Part shown: positions 62,988 to 64,000 of the stretch, in pieces | Position numbering within the stretch: position 1 is the first letter of the stretch | How the letters are laid out: each line of letters starts with the position of its first letter | NCBI GenBank assembly: GCA_026225395.1 | Contig: JAMFSR010000024.1 | Span: 62,001-126,000 of the forward strand | Direction of reading: 5' to 3' | Source of the DNA: Granulicella sapmiensis | GTDB taxonomy: Bacteria; Acidobacteriota; Terriglobia; Terriglobales; Acidobacteriaceae | DNA: 64,000 nt | Notes under the pieces: generated by a model | Database searches by the model: none | Told to the model about the DNA's origin: nothing | What the model saw: the letters and a program-made list of their open reading frames with translations, nothing else | Program-made: the position numbers and the translations under genes

Positions 62988-63590
62988 GTGAATAATTTGC
63001 GGCTAGGCTCGTTTTTCCTGTTTGCCCCAGTTCTGATTTTTAGCGTACTTTTTCCAGTTGTTCCGAACCATTGTTCTGCCCAGGAAGTCCCCACAGAGTC
63101 CAAGGGAGCGGATATCTCCGTGTTTGGAGGGATAACCAGTCTTGCGCCGGGCTTTGTTTCGGGGCGCGAAACTGGGGGGACGGCCGGCGTCAACTTTACA
63201 CGCTATTTTTCATGGCCCGTTGCGCCTTCAGTTGAAATTCGCGCCAACACCGCTAACGGAAGCCAGGTAGAGGAGCGTTCGTACCTGGTCGGTTTCCGCG
63301 CCCAGGCCGGCATCAACTGGCGCTATCATCCGTATGCCGATTTCATGGTTGGCAAGGGGACCATCCACTACGATCACCCCGCGGGTGGCTATTTGGGTGA
63401 CAATTCCACGGTGTATTCGTATGGTGGGGGTGTCGATATCGATGTCACACGCAACTTCCAGGCCAAACTTGATTTTCAAGAGCAGAAATGGAATATAGGC
63501 AGGGATGCGTCCGACAAGTTCAATCCCAATCTGATTACGATTGGCGTCGCGTATCGCATCCCTTTCCGTCCGAACGTCGGACGCAGATAG
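62988..63590 (+). CDS. Small outer-membrane beta-barrel protein
   Basis: A 200-residue exported protein starting with GTG at 62988, preceded by GAGG. The signal peptide ends near HCSAQ. The body has alternating beta strands (FSWPVAPSVEIRANT, GINWRYHPYADFMVG, VYSYGGGVDIDVTRNFQAK) of an 8-strand OmpA/OprF-like barrel. No periplasmic domain follows. It precedes hemE but the spacing (48 bases) gives no functional hint. Confidence 0.75.
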   Translation: MNNLRLGSFFLFAPVLIFSVLFPVVPNHCSAQEVPTESKGADISVFGGITSLAPGFVSGRETGGTAGVNFTRYFSWPVAPSVEIRANTANGSQVEERSYLVGFRAQAGINWRYHPYADFMVGKGTIHYDHPAGGYLGDNSTVYSYGGGVDIDVTRNFQAKLDFQEQKWNIGRDASDKFNPNLITIGVAYRIPFRPNVGRR

Positions 63591-63638
63591 TACCCGCCGC
63601 AGATGGCCGATGCTAGGCTTAATGCTGGAGCCTAACTT

Positions 63639-64000
63639 TTGTCAGAACCGCAGCCTTCTAGCACTTCCCGTTTCGTTCGCGCCTGTCTTCGTCTTCCTGT
63701 TGACCGCACGCCTGTCTGGTTTCTCCGGCAAGCGGGGCGTTATATGCCGGAGTATATGACGGTGCGCAAGCACCATTCGCTGCTGGAAATCTGCCGCACG
63801 CCGGATATTGCCGCTGAAGTCACCATAACGGCTGCAGAGCGGCTGGGCGTGGATGCCGCGATTATCTTCGCCGATCTGCTGCTGCCGTTCACGCCGATGG
63901 GGCTCGATTTCGAGTTTGTGAACGGGGAAGGCCCTGTAGTGCATCAGCCAATTCGGACACTGGAGCAGATTCAGGCGCTGCGCACAGATCGCACAGATGA
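63639..64000 (+). CDS. hemE: Uroporphyrinogen decarboxylase, 5' part, TTG start
   Basis: The frame starts with TTG at 63639, 8 bases after GGAG (63627-63630) and following an in-frame stop, and runs off the window. The visible 120 residues contain TPVWFLRQAGRYMPEY, the diagnostic substrate-binding block, and FADLLLPFTPMGLDFEF with the catalytic aspartate. HemE converts uroporphyrinogen III to coproporphyrinogen III in heme synthesis. No other start codon gives the full motif. Confidence 0.93.
   Translation, partial: MSEPQPSSTSRFVRACLRLPVDRTPVWFLRQAGRYMPEYMTVRKHHSLLEICRTPDIAAEVTITAAERLGVDAAIIFADLLLPFTPMGLDFEFVNGEGPVVHQPIRTLEQIQALRTDRTD

Noticed and set aside
1..64000. CRISPR arrays, rRNA genes or complete insertion sequences
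   Set aside because: I saw no regularly spaced repeats, no rRNA motifs and no transposase reading frame on either strand.

Overview
The window reads as chromosomal DNA of a high-GC Gram-negative bacterium, most likely an acidobacterium of the Terriglobus/Granulicella/Edaphobacter kind. This is inferred from Oar-like TonB receptors with an N-terminal carboxypeptidase-regulatory domain, repeat-rich secreted glycosidases, a futalosine-pathway mqnE and short GGGCTAAAGCCC-type dispersed repeats. I could not run a database search, so the taxonomy is inference.

Region 1 (1-14.2 kb, minus strand) is a sugar-biosynthesis and glycosyl-transfer cluster. In transcription order it holds a NeuB-like 3-deoxy-ulosonate synthase without a SAF domain, a strong terminator, a KdsC-like phosphatase, a thiamine-diphosphate enzyme of the acetolactate-synthase fold, a TIM-barrel sugar isomerase/epimerase and two SDRs. 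A large lipoprotein glycoside hydrolase, a third SDR, an RmlD-like reductase, GtrA, a GtrB/ArnC-like glycosyltransferase, a GmhA-like isomerase and a low-GC membrane protein cut by the window edge follow. Together they look like a route to an unusual acidic or branched sugar that is loaded on a polyprenyl carrier and flipped. The exact sugar is not known and this is the best candidate for an undescribed pathway.

Region 2 (14.4-38.3 kb) is mostly housekeeping and accessory core: a duplicated-domain secreted protein, glnB-glnD, an orphan nuoB, an OmpA-type protein, a beta-propeller protein, mqnE, a GNAT acetyltransferase, a TonB receptor followed by a Cys/His secreted protein, an MFS transporter with a glycosyltransferase, a hybrid sensor kinase, ispG, a DUF1801-like protein, and an amine oxidase facing a Tat-type cupin.

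Region 3 (38.6-55.5 kb) is an exopolysaccharide/capsule locus: SLBB-type export protein, Wzi-like protein, GT-C-like membrane protein, Wzz-like protein, O-antigen ligase/polymerase-like protein, two GT2 enzymes, an epimerase, an acyltransferase, a GT9 enzyme and a Wzx-like flippase. No Wzc kinase or priming transferase is visible. A decayed TonB-receptor 3' end lies just before it.

Region 4 (55.5-59.7 kb) looks like a scar of mobile DNA: two tRNA 3'-half fragments pointing outward, an alpha-galactosidase gene, a broken SRAP (yedK-like) gene, a frameshifted and truncated ParB-domain DNA methylase fused to a truncated convergent gene, then an intact tRNA-Ser(GCT). Region 5 (59.7-64 kb) returns to ordinary genes: an MBL-fold hydrolase, an APC permease, inorganic pyrophosphatase, a small outer-membrane protein, and the 5' end of hemE with a TTG start, cut by the window edge.
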